Origin: Kaistella flava (ex Peng et al. 2021)
Lineage (GTDB): Bacteria > Bacteroidota > Bacteroidia > Flavobacteriales > Weeksellaceae
DNA: 64,000 nt
Assembly (NCBI RefSeq): GCF_015191005.1
Contig: NZ_CP040442.1
Span: forward strand, 372,001-436,000
Direction of reading: 5' to 3'
Shown here in pieces: positions 43,329 through 50,421 of the stretch; the first letter of the stretch is position 1; every line of letters begins with the position of its first letter. A program made the position numbers and the translations under genes. The notes beneath the pieces were generated by a model. That model was not told where the DNA came from, did not search any database, and was given only the letters and a program-made list of their open reading frames with translations.

Positions 43329-43513
43329 ATGTTGAGGGCAAGAGCAAAGTAGGATAAGTTTAAATATTTGTAAAGCTTTAATGTTTTTCTGAAGTAAATT
43401 TTAGAATTACTTGCAGATATTTAAAAGTTAGTTGCTTCCTTACAATTGCCATTTTCAATAGGTCCAAAACCGATCATTTTTAAGTGCTTTTTCAATTGAA
43501 GTAAACTAAACTT

Positions 43514-43559
43514 AAATAATATTTTTGAAATATTATTTTGCTGTTGTTTCGCAAAATAA
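43514..43559. promoter_or_regulatory. Two overlapping inverted repeats upstream of the lycopene cyclase
   Basis: Hairpin 1 is AAATAATATTT / AAATATTATTT (43514-43538, 3-base loop). Hairpin 2 is TTATTTTGC / GCAAAATAA (43533-43559, 9-base loop). The right arm of the first shares bases with the left arm of the second, so they cannot form together. Low GC raises the chance of accidental dyads. Confidence 0.3.
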
Positions 43560-43613
43560 CTTAGCCTATATTGAACTTCTTTTTATAGCATTTTAAGATT
43601 ACCTTACTGAAAT

Positions 43614-44771
43614 ATGACAGTTACCGACCTAAAATACGATTATATCATTGCCGGCTCTGGGTGTGCTGGGTTAAGTTTGCTCTACCGATTGCTCATCGAT
43701 CCTGTTTTACAATCAAAAAAAATCCTGGTGATTGATCGCGTTCAGAAAAATGAAAATGATCGAACCTGGTGTTTTTGGGAGGAAGGGAAAGGTCTTTTTG
43801 AATCGGTGGTCACGCATGACTGGAAATCTTTAATTTTTAAAAATGAAGACTTTACGCGGCAATTTGATCTGGAAAAGTACCGCTACAAAATGATACAGGG
43901 AAAAGATTTTTATGAGTTCGTCCTTTCGTATGCGGCCAATTTTGAAAATGTAACCTTTAAAAATGAAAATATAAAAGGAATTACGTCAGACAGTCTTGAA
44001 GTAACTGTAGAAACGGAGGAGAATAGCTATAAATCTGAATATTTATTCAATTCGACCTCACTGTTTAATCCGAAAATTACCGAAGAAAATTCATTGCTTC
44101 AACATTTTACGGGTTGGGTCATTAAAACGAAAGAAGATACTTTCGATTCAAAGGTTGGGACGTTAATGGACTTTACTTTAGATCAAAAACATGGCGCAAC
44201 CTTCATGTATGTTTTACCAACAAGCTCCACGGAAGCTTTGGTAGAATACACCTTATTCAGTAAAAGTGTTTTGCCAAAAGAAGACTATCAAACGGCGTTG
44301 ACGCATTACATTGAAAATGATCTTCAAATCACTGATTACGAAATAACGCATACCGAGTTTGGTATCATACCAATGTCTCTGGCCAAGTTTGAGCGGAATA
44401 GCGATGCTTTTAGTCGCATCATCAACATTGGAACAGCGGGCGGTTACACCAAGGCAAGTAGTGGCTATACTTTTCAGTTTGTACAGAAAAACACGGCGCA
44501 AATTGTCAAAAATTTAGTACAACAGAAAAATCCTAATCCTGAAAAATCTTTTGATGACAAGCGGTATGAATGGTACGACCGCACTTTGCTGGAAGTTATT
44601 CTGTCTGGAAAGATGCAAGGAAAAGAAATTTTTTCACTGATGTTTTCAAAACGTTCGCCCGAACATATTTTAAAATTTCTGGGGAATGAAAGTACAATTT
44701 GGGATGATTTGAAAATTGTTACCGCACTACCAATTGGACCGTTTATGAGGGCTGGCTTGAAGCAATTGTAA
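43614..44771 (+). CDS. crtY: Lycopene beta-cyclase family protein
   Basis: This 385-residue FAD-dependent cyclase has the dinucleotide-binding start DYIIAGSGCAGLSLLYRLL, the signature NDRTWCFWEE and further family blocks GWVIKTKED, FMYVLPTSSTEALVEYTLFS, EFGIIPM and IGTAGGYTKASSGYTF. It should close the ends of lycopene to beta rings, on the way to beta-carotene or zeaxanthin, the usual yellow pigments of Weeksellaceae. No other carotenoid gene (crtB, crtI, crtZ) lies in the window, so it sits apart from the main cluster. An odd pair of inverted repeats lies 55-100 bases upstream. Confidence 0.88.
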   Translation: MTVTDLKYDYIIAGSGCAGLSLLYRLLIDPVLQSKKILVIDRVQKNENDRTWCFWEEGKGLFESVVTHDWKSLIFKNEDFTRQFDLEKYRYKMIQGKDFYEFVLSYAANFENVTFKNENIKGITSDSLEVTVETEENSYKSEYLFNSTSLFNPKITEENSLLQHFTGWVIKTKEDTFDSKVGTLMDFTLDQKHGATFMYVLPTSSTEALVEYTLFSKSVLPKEDYQTALTHYIENDLQITDYEITHTEFGIIPMSLAKFERNSDAFSRIINIGTAGGYTKASSGYTFQFVQKNTAQIVKNLVQQKNPNPEKSFDDKRYEWYDRTLLEVILSGKMQGKEIFSLMFSKRSPEHILKFLGNESTIWDDLKIVTALPIGPFMRAGLKQL

Positions 44772-45002
44772 AGATGATGGAATTGTTTTTTTTTGCCACT
44801 TCTAAATTTATTATCAATCTATAAGAAATCATCTATTTTGATACTATATTGTTGTTTATGAGTAACTGATTAATAGATTGTTATGGTTGTTCGTGTCGGC
44901 AAATGAAATACCGAGTAAAATAGTTTGTATTTATCTTAATTAAAATAAATTCATTTACTAAGACTATAAATATGTTTTAAATAAACTCCATTCTTGCCAG
45001 TG

Positions 45003-45035
45003 AAAAACGGCTCCAAAGTCAGGAGACTTTGGAGC
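45003..45035 (-). terminator. Terminator for the small minus-strand gene
   Basis: The 11-bp perfect stem GCTCCAAAGTC / GACTTTGGAGC with a 4-base loop is followed, on the minus strand, by CGTTTTTC. Confidence 0.75.
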
Positions 45036-45064
45036 GTTAGGTCCACTATTTTTTTAGAGATTTA

Positions 45065-45358
45065 TTAATGGTGTCTTATGCCTCTTTGATGGTGCTGAAC
45101 TTTTTGAACCGGTGCATTATAATTATTAGCGGGTGTAATATCGTTCAGGGCGATGTTTCCATGCTCCGTAATAAATTTATCCTTTGTTTTTTCATGATGA
45201 AATTCCTGATTGGGTGACTTATGTTCAGCTTTACGATAGGTATTTCTATCTGAAGCATCTTGCTGTTCTTTGTTTTTCTTGTTCCTTAAAACAGTCAGTG
45301 CAAGCACTCCTGCTGCAGTTGCTGTGAAGCCGACGGCTATTTTTACTAGTGTGTTCAT
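45065..45358 (-). CDS. Small membrane-anchored protein, hypothetical
   Basis: From the ATG at 45358 the product has 97 residues. A single hydrophobic segment near the N-terminus (KIAVGFTATAAGVLALTVL) is followed by a highly charged, His- and Asn-rich tail (NKKNKEQQDASDRNTYRKAE; end KVQHHQRGIRHH). The layout resembles YtxH-like stress proteins anchored in the inner membrane, but there is no firm family match. Upstream in-frame codons would add a second hydrophobic stretch and are not included. A strong terminator follows. Confidence 0.6.
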   Translation of the reverse strand: MNTLVKIAVGFTATAAGVLALTVLRNKKNKEQQDASDRNTYRKAEHKSPNQEFHHEKTKDKFITEHGNIALNDITPANNYNAPVQKVQHHQRGIRHH

Positions 45359-45614
45359 ATGCTGTAATTTAGGTTGTAAGGACACAAAATACTTGCCAAC
45401 AAGTTCCAGGCCGGCATAAAAAATATTAATTTTCACCAGTTTTAAGAAATTTAATAGCACTAAACGACTAAAAAATAATGAATTATAAAGACGAATAGTT
45501 CTGTTTTATCGACCGTTCAAAGAGAGATTACGCGTGATGAAATAACGATACAGATAAATAAATTCTGTTAGCGCAATACAAGACCACTTAAGTTTTTATC
45601 ATATAATTGAATGT

Positions 45615-46109
45615 TCACCTTTCAATTTCCCTCAATAAATCATCAATATCAAGTGCATTGGTAAACATATCTAAAGAGCCATCTATTTTCGTAGGCCAAA
45701 GTTCTTTAGGTCTGTCCCAGTACAATTCGACCCCATTGCCATCAGGATCATCAAGGTATAATGCTTCCGAAACTCCGTGATCGCTTGCACCTGTTAAAGG
45801 ATAATGTGATTTTTGAATTCGATTATAAATTAAAGCGAGATCTTTTCTGGTCGGATATACAATTGCGGTGTGATACAAACCTACACTATGAATAGGCGCC
45901 GGTGGTAAATCTTTGCTATGCCACGTATTTAAACCGATATGATGATGATAGCCACCAGCAGATATAAAAGCTGCTTGACTGCCAAACCTCATCGTTACCT
46001 CAAAACCCAATAAATCACGATAAAACGCAAGAGAGCGTTCGAGATCGGCTACTTTAAGATGCACATGTCCAATGCGTGTTTGTGCAGGAATTTTGTAATT
46101 TTCATTCAT
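45615..46109 (-). CDS. VOC family protein (glyoxalase / extradiol dioxygenase-like)
   Basis: This 164-residue protein has the vicinal-oxygen-chelate pattern: RIGHVHLKVADLERSLAFYR, DLLGFEV, then HHHIGLNTWHS, VGLYHTAIVYP and YLDDPDGNGVELYWDRP. Candidate metal ligands are the first His (GHVHLKV), the second-half His (YHTAIVY) and the late Glu (VELYW). The layout is close to CatE-like catechol-2,3-dioxygenase relatives of Bacillus. The reaction is not assigned, since VOC proteins include lyases, dioxygenases and resistance proteins. It stands alone. Confidence 0.82.
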   Translation of the reverse strand: MNENYKIPAQTRIGHVHLKVADLERSLAFYRDLLGFEVTMRFGSQAAFISAGGYHHHIGLNTWHSKDLPPAPIHSVGLYHTAIVYPTRKDLALIYNRIQKSHYPLTGASDHGVSEALYLDDPDGNGVELYWDRPKELWPTKIDGSLDMFTNALDIDDLLREIER

Positions 46110-46177
46110 CTTTTTCAGAGTTGATTATATAAAGTTACTGTTTTTTCTTTTTGTCCCCGTTGGATTTTGGATTATTT

Positions 46178-46226
46178 ATGGGTGATGGGTGATGGATGAT
46201 GGGTGATGGATGATGGATGATGGGTG
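46178..46226. repeat. 7-bp tandem array (ATGGRTG x 7)
   Basis: Seven adjacent heptamers, ATGGGTG or ATGGATG, without spacers. The complementary core (CACCCAT) also appears in the octamer array at 36867-36930. Confidence 0.8.
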
Positions 46227-46382
46227 AAGGGGTCTTGAGAAAAGTGTATAGGTTAAGCCCTAAAACCTGGTAACTATACGGTATTGAGTTGAGGTATTTG
46301 AGTGATCATCTTCTATAGCCAGTTTAGCATTCTGAAGTCAGATCATTATGATTTTTTTTGGTAGATTTCACAGTACCCTTTT

Positions 46383-46448
46383 CATGAACTCCTCATGAAC
46401 TATCCATGCTTTATCCATGAAGTATCTATGGAGCATCCATGAAGCGTC
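46383..46448. repeat. 11-bp tandem array (CATGAASTATC-like x 6)
   Basis: Six adjacent 11-base units: CATGAACTCCT, CATGAACTATC, CATGCTTTATC, CATGAAGTATC, TATGGAGCATC, CATGAAGCGTC. The period is close to one DNA helical turn. It lies about 170-240 bases before the next gene. Confidence 0.75.
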
Positions 46449-46620
46449 CGTTAAGGTGAATTTTGGGCGACCCACATCGAATTGAAGATATGAATTGTTG
46501 AATAAATTCGATGATGCCTATTTTTTCTAAAATGATTTTTAATAACTATTTTTACAAAAAGGGAATACTGATCAATCACGAGAAAGAGTTTTCATGGGTT
46601 CTCTATTTCAACTATTTCTT

Positions 46621-47118
46621 ATGACGCCAAAACAGATCGAAAGGATACAAATTAAAATTGGAAAAATTAAAAAGGAACTTGCTGCCGATAAAAAAAGATG
46701 GGGTGGGTTTTATGATGACAGTAAAGGTCTGAGGTATCTCCCACCTGAGCTTTACCTGAAAATCCAGGATTATTCTGGTGCTTTGAGGTATTTCAATTGG
46801 TTTAATAAAAACTTCCCTGAGGATTGTGGATTTCCTATCTTTCTGTTGGAGTGGACGATCACCCTCTTTAAAAAAGGAAAGGTTGAAAATGCAGAAGATA
46901 AAATTATAGAGGTCGACGATGCAGATGGCCATCTCATCTCTGCTTTTCTAGAGATTGAGAGCGATTTTCAGGCTGATTCTGAATCTTCAACCTGGCAAAC
47001 ATCTTCTATTGCAGAATACCTTCTTTATTCGAAAAATGATGTTGAGCTCCTGGATTTTGCAGAGTGGCTCACCGCTTTTGTACAAACGGAAAAATATACT
47101 GCTTCCCATGGCAGATGA
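46621..47118 (+). CDS. Hypothetical protein with TPR-like features
   Basis: From the ATG at 46621 it has ~165 residues. It is mostly helical, with LRYLPPELYLKIQDYSGALR followed by a YFNWFNKNFPEDCG segment and LEWTITLFKKGKVENAEDKI, reading like degenerate TPR pairs. I recall similar proteins in Chryseobacterium genomes but no assigned role. The C-terminus (FVQTEKYTASHGR) may be altered: an alternative frame stays open past the stop, and another short frame (47171-47257) ends in a Lys-rich helix, so a late frameshift is possible. No signal peptide or membrane segment is visible. Confidence 0.55.
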   Translation: MTPKQIERIQIKIGKIKKELAADKKRWGGFYDDSKGLRYLPPELYLKIQDYSGALRYFNWFNKNFPEDCGFPIFLLEWTITLFKKGKVENAEDKIIEVDDADGHLISAFLEIESDFQADSESSTWQTSSIAEYLLYSKNDVELLDFAEWLTAFVQTEKYTASHGR

Positions 47119-47796
47119 CGCCATGTTGGGGTTGAAAATGTAAGAATCACACTTCCCACACTTCCGAGAAATGAATATCATAGATCATTATAAAAAGAAT
47201 AAAGCGCTGCTACTTTTTTTAAAGAAATCCAAAGCAGACGCTGATGGTTCTTCCTAACAAACCAATCAGCGGTAACTAGTACTATTATTTGAAAGAAAAG
47301 GAAAAGACTCTAAGAAATCATGATCCACCAAATCTATAATAGAACTGTTTGATCGTTAAGACGACCACACGAAAGGATTCGTGCGACGGGAGCGACACGG
47401 ATTACAAATCCGCGACATCGGCTGTGGTGTATTTCAGAAAACGTACCAATCGAGCTCTGTATTTATAGTGTTTGATATTAATTAGTTGATTAACAACTTG
47501 TTGTATTGTGTTGTTTTGTAAAAAAGACGGTATTTTGGCTTTTTAGATCAGAAACATCACGGAAGTCACTCAAAATGAAAGGTCTGTGTGATTGTGGAAA
47601 ACTTTTACCGCTAAAGTGCTGTCTTTTAACAATTTGTCACAATATTCTATTCCTTTATCTTTGATTGTGCTGCAAAATGATCGGATTGTATCAAAAGTTT
47701 AGTCGCAAAATACTGATAATGTGTTATTTATAAAGTTTCCATTATTTTAGAGTCAAAAGCAGCAGGTAGCCAACGTAGAATTAGTGTATTTCAAAT
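47119..47796. other. Long intergenic stretch with an inverted repeat copy
   Basis: Over ~680 bases I see no complete gene of normal size. It holds the minus-strand hairpin repeat (47365-47421), a 28-codon frame at 47171-47257 that may be a displaced gene end, and the AT-rich promoter region of the following regulator. Confidence 0.45.
47365..47421 (-). repeat. Dispersed hairpin repeat, copy 4 (compact, inverted)
   Basis: On the minus strand it reads CGATGTCGCGGATTTG, TAATCCGTGTCGCTCCCGTC and GCACGAATCCTTTCGTGTGG. The two hairpins seen far apart in copy 1 are adjacent here, each preceded by GTCG, and the terminator segment is absent. This paired form looks like a REP doublet. Confidence 0.7.
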
Positions 47797-48054
47797 ATGA
47801 ATGAACGGAATAAGAAAGAAAACCGACCCTCTTTTAGAAAAAAGCCGGAGCAAACGCCGACTGGAAGACAAGCCGGTGAAAAAAAGTTTTATGACAATGC
47901 CGATATGATGCAGTTGTTTAATGTGACTTCCAGAACTTTGCAACGATGGCGAGATGACAAACTCGTTCCCTTTAAAAAGCTGGGTGGCAAAATCTACTAT
48001 CTCGCTCATAAAGTCGATGATCTGATGGAAGCAGAGGACGAGAATGCCGATTAG
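47797..48054 (+). CDS. Helix-turn-helix DNA-binding protein (excisionase-like)
   Basis: The 85-residue protein has a charged N-terminus (~35 residues) followed by an HTH_17/MerR-like domain: NADMMQLFNVTSRTLQRWRD, DKLVPFKKLGGKIYYLAHKV, and a short acidic end. Domains of this type act as excisionases or small regulators and are frequent in conjugative elements and integrated islands of Bacteroidota. No integrase is in the window. It is followed by a strong bidirectional terminator shared with the convergent DUF6266 gene. Confidence 0.8.
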   Translation: MNERNKKENRPSFRKKPEQTPTGRQAGEKKFYDNADMMQLFNVTSRTLQRWRDDKLVPFKKLGGKIYYLAHKVDDLMEAEDENAD

Positions 48055-48076
48055 GAGGCCCATTTAAAGAAAAATA

Positions 48077-48112
48077 AAGACCGCAGAATCAACTGATTCC
48101 GCGGTCTTTTGC
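48077..48112. terminator. Bidirectional terminator between HTH and DUF6266 genes
   Basis: AAAGACCGC pairs with GCGGTCTTT, and inner bases GAATCA and TGATTC extend the stem with one bulge. A and T tracts flank both sides. Confidence 0.8.
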
Positions 48113-48134
48113 ATGAGGTGCTCGCTACCGTTTC

Positions 48135-48776
48135 CTACTGTACCACCACCGTGCTCAGGTACAGCGAGTTGCACGCCGCATCCTGTTCTACCGTCTGGAA
48201 GAAGGCATAGACATACACCGTTTTACCTGCCCATCCTTCTGGCAGTACCACCGAAGCAGTTCCGCCATCGCGTTGTTCCGGTCCTTCCATGATCGCAAAC
48301 TCCGCCGCTTCCTCCTCGTAAATTGCCGTACAGAAAATATCTGTAGCCTTGGCGAGCATCTGGGCGCTGTTGTCCACCCAGGTGAAGTTCAGAGTTTGAT
48401 CTGCAGCCGCTGTTACAGCAAGATTCTGAAATCCGGTGAGAGTCCCTTTCGTCACAATGACTTTTTCCATCATCAGGATGGCTTGGTCATTTTCGTACGC
48501 GACCACTTCGCGCAGCAGATAACTTGCTGCGAGATTCACCCTCGATTTTACGCCGGCATTTTCGCCGTAAAGGCGGCTTTGCATAGCGCGCAACGAGTTT
48601 TGAAATTTAATCGCCAGAGCAAACTTTGCCCGCTGCATGATTTGCAACGGCGTGGGTTTGCCGCCTGAAGATTTCGGACGGCTTCTGATGACGTCCATTC
48701 CGCGCCACGTGGCGCCTACTACCGTACCTACGGTTCCGCTGAATCCTCCCAGGATTCCTTTTTTAATTGTTCCCAT
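48135..48776 (-). CDS. DUF6266 family protein
   Basis: The 213-residue product begins MGTIKKGILGGFSGTVGTVV, followed by GATWRGMDVIRSRPK and PTPLQIMQRAKFALAIKFQN, the marker blocks of DUF6266. The family is abundant in Bacteroidota, often in several copies per genome, and has no known function. The second half is beta-rich (VTAAADQTLNFTWVDNSAQ, a fibronectin-like strand pattern). Base composition is near 50% GC, well above its neighbours, which suggests acquisition from elsewhere. No signal peptide is visible. Confidence 0.82.
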   Translation of the reverse strand: MGTIKKGILGGFSGTVGTVVGATWRGMDVIRSRPKSSGGKPTPLQIMQRAKFALAIKFQNSLRAMQSRLYGENAGVKSRVNLAASYLLREVVAYENDQAILMMEKVIVTKGTLTGFQNLAVTAAADQTLNFTWVDNSAQMLAKATDIFCTAIYEEEAAEFAIMEGPEQRDGGTASVVLPEGWAGKTVYVYAFFQTVEQDAACNSLYLSTVVVQ

Positions 48777-49523
48777 AATTATATAAATTTTAATTATTGA
48801 GACAAATATAGATTAAGAAACAATACGACGCAAGTGTTTGATAGTCAATGACTTATATTTGCGCTAACTTGCTTTTATTCTCATTTCTTTTCCTTGAATT
48901 TCTTGATATTTCCTCTGAAAACAGGCGGTTTCGTTCCTTGTCTTTGTCTTGCTGTTTTTGGCCTCAGATTGCACCGATTGCCCACAACTTTCTGCCGGCG
49001 TCCTGGCAAGTCGATCATTGTCTTTACCTGTCTTAGACTATCCGCTCATTTCCATTAAAGGGTTTAAATATCCGCCAATGTCACTCTTTGTCCGCTAAAG
49101 TCTGTTACAAAAAAAGTTTTGGTTCGGAATTCTTGCCAACCTCTTGCCGACTGTTTCCGAAAAACGAGGTTTTTGGAAAGAAATGTCGAAGGAGAGTGGG
49201 AGGAGGTTGCTCGGATTTATAGCAACAACGCCACCGATAAATCGCCGTGCAACAGCAGTGATCTCGGCTTGCTCACTATCCTTTAACACGAAACCGTACT
49301 TGCGAAAGTGGCGTTTTTTTTATGGATAACCAGCATTATCAAAGGTTTAAATAAAAACTTTGAGAAATTAAAAGCGTATTTCAGAAGAAGGTTGATCATC
49401 AAAAAACAATAGATCAATCAACTTTGTCAAAGTTCTTTCTTCCTGAATTTTAAAAAAGTATTTTTGCAAACTTTAAGACGATAATAGAAATTTCATCTTC
49501 ACATCTGCCTGAAACAAAGAAAA
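48777..49523. other. Long intergenic stretch, no supported gene
   Basis: Nearly 750 bases without a convincing gene. Short open frames (for example at 48848 and 49144) have no start context or domain. A hairpin-like motif TACTTGCGAAAGTGGCG with a T run (49291-49320) resembles the terminator at 49984-50012 but pairs poorly. Confidence 0.45.
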
Positions 49524-49919
49524 ATGATAAAAACCTCTGCACTCAACAAATCCGTCAATCTCTTATTTGTAGCCCTCTTGAGTATCGCCTTATATTCCTG
49601 TTCCGCAAACAGAGGCAACGCCAACGCTTCCTATCAATCTACCACCGTTTCTTATTACGCAAAAAAATATAATGGTAAAAAAACGGCCAGCGGAGAGGTT
49701 TACAGGCCTACTAAAATGACCGCCGCCCACAAAACATTGTCTTTCGGCACCAAAGTGGAAATCATCAATATCGAAAATTCAAAAAAAGTAATTGTTACGA
49801 TCAATGACCGGGGTCCACTAAAAGCAGGCAGGGCATTCGATCTTAGTCAGGGTGCATTCAAAAAAATAGGGAATCTGAACGATGGTATTCTAAAGGTGAA
49901 GTATAAAGTACGTAAGTAA
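49524..49919 (+). CDS. RlpA-like septal ring lytic transglycosylase family lipoprotein
   Basis: This 131-residue protein has a signal ending in a lipobox (LSIALYSC, cysteine 27), then a single double-psi beta-barrel: VSYYAKKYNGKKTASGEVYR, MTAAHKTLSFGTKVEI, VTINDRGPLKAGRAFDLSQG and an end GILKVKYKVRK. RlpA proteins cut glycan strands lacking stem peptides; the Asp in NDRGP and the His in AAHKTL are conserved here. It lacks the C-terminal SPOR domain of the E. coli form, so septal targeting would need another partner. It is likely outer-membrane anchored. Confidence 0.87.
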   Translation: MIKTSALNKSVNLLFVALLSIALYSCSANRGNANASYQSTTVSYYAKKYNGKKTASGEVYRPTKMTAAHKTLSFGTKVEIINIENSKKVIVTINDRGPLKAGRAFDLSQGAFKKIGNLNDGILKVKYKVRK

Positions 49920-50421
49920 AGGTTAGATTTTAACAAAGTTGAAATAGCTTGTTACTTGTGATCATTACTTGTCTTTAAAATGGAATTCTACTTGCGAAAG
50001 TGGAGTTTTTTTGTGGAAGTATTATTGGCCTGTTTGGCTATCGAGAAATAAATAGAAGTCACTGTTAATACTACGACGTATTTTGGCATTGTTGCTCTTT
50101 ACCTTTACTTCAAACTAAGAATCTAAAATCAGCCATATTTTACCTTCTGACAAATATTGTTTTTTCGCAAAACCTGAACTGTCTGATGAAATAAGATGGA
50201 GTTATGAACTCGTGTAAACTATACAAAATGGAAAGGAAGTCAACCTCATAATTGAACTCAATTTTGAACTTTTTTTACAATTATTATTCAGTAAGAACTT
50301 CGCAAAAGTTGCTCTCTTCAATTGTACAATATTGTATCATTTTTAACCGCAATCATATCTTAATTTTTCTTAAATTTCAACTTCTATAAAAAATTATACG
50401 AACTCAATTTTCACTTTTTAA
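49920..50421. other. Intergenic stretch before the defence island
   Basis: No gene is supported over ~500 bases. It contains the terminator at 49984-50012 and the AT-rich upstream region of hsdM. No attachment site or tRNA was recognised at this left edge of the island. Confidence 0.45.
49984..50012 (+). terminator. Terminator after the RlpA-like gene
   Basis: AATTCTACTT pairs with AAGTGGAGTT (two G-T pairs) around the tetraloop GCGA and is followed by a T run. Confidence 0.75.

Larger units (their letters stand above)
46110..46620. other. Non-coding stretch with two tandem arrays
   Basis: No gene is supported. It holds a 7-bp array (46178-46226) and an 11-bp array (46383-46448), plus the leader of the next gene, in which nine in-frame codons precede the preferred start. 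Confidence 0.5.

Noticed and set aside
47171-47257. 28-codon frame ending in a Lys-rich helix
   Set aside because: It could be the displaced end of the upstream TPR-like gene after a frameshift, but the join cannot be shown from this sequence alone.
48848-49036. Plus-strand open frame of 62 codons in the long gap
   Set aside because: Hydrophobic start but Cys/Trp/Ser-rich random-looking sequence, with no conserved pattern or promoter.
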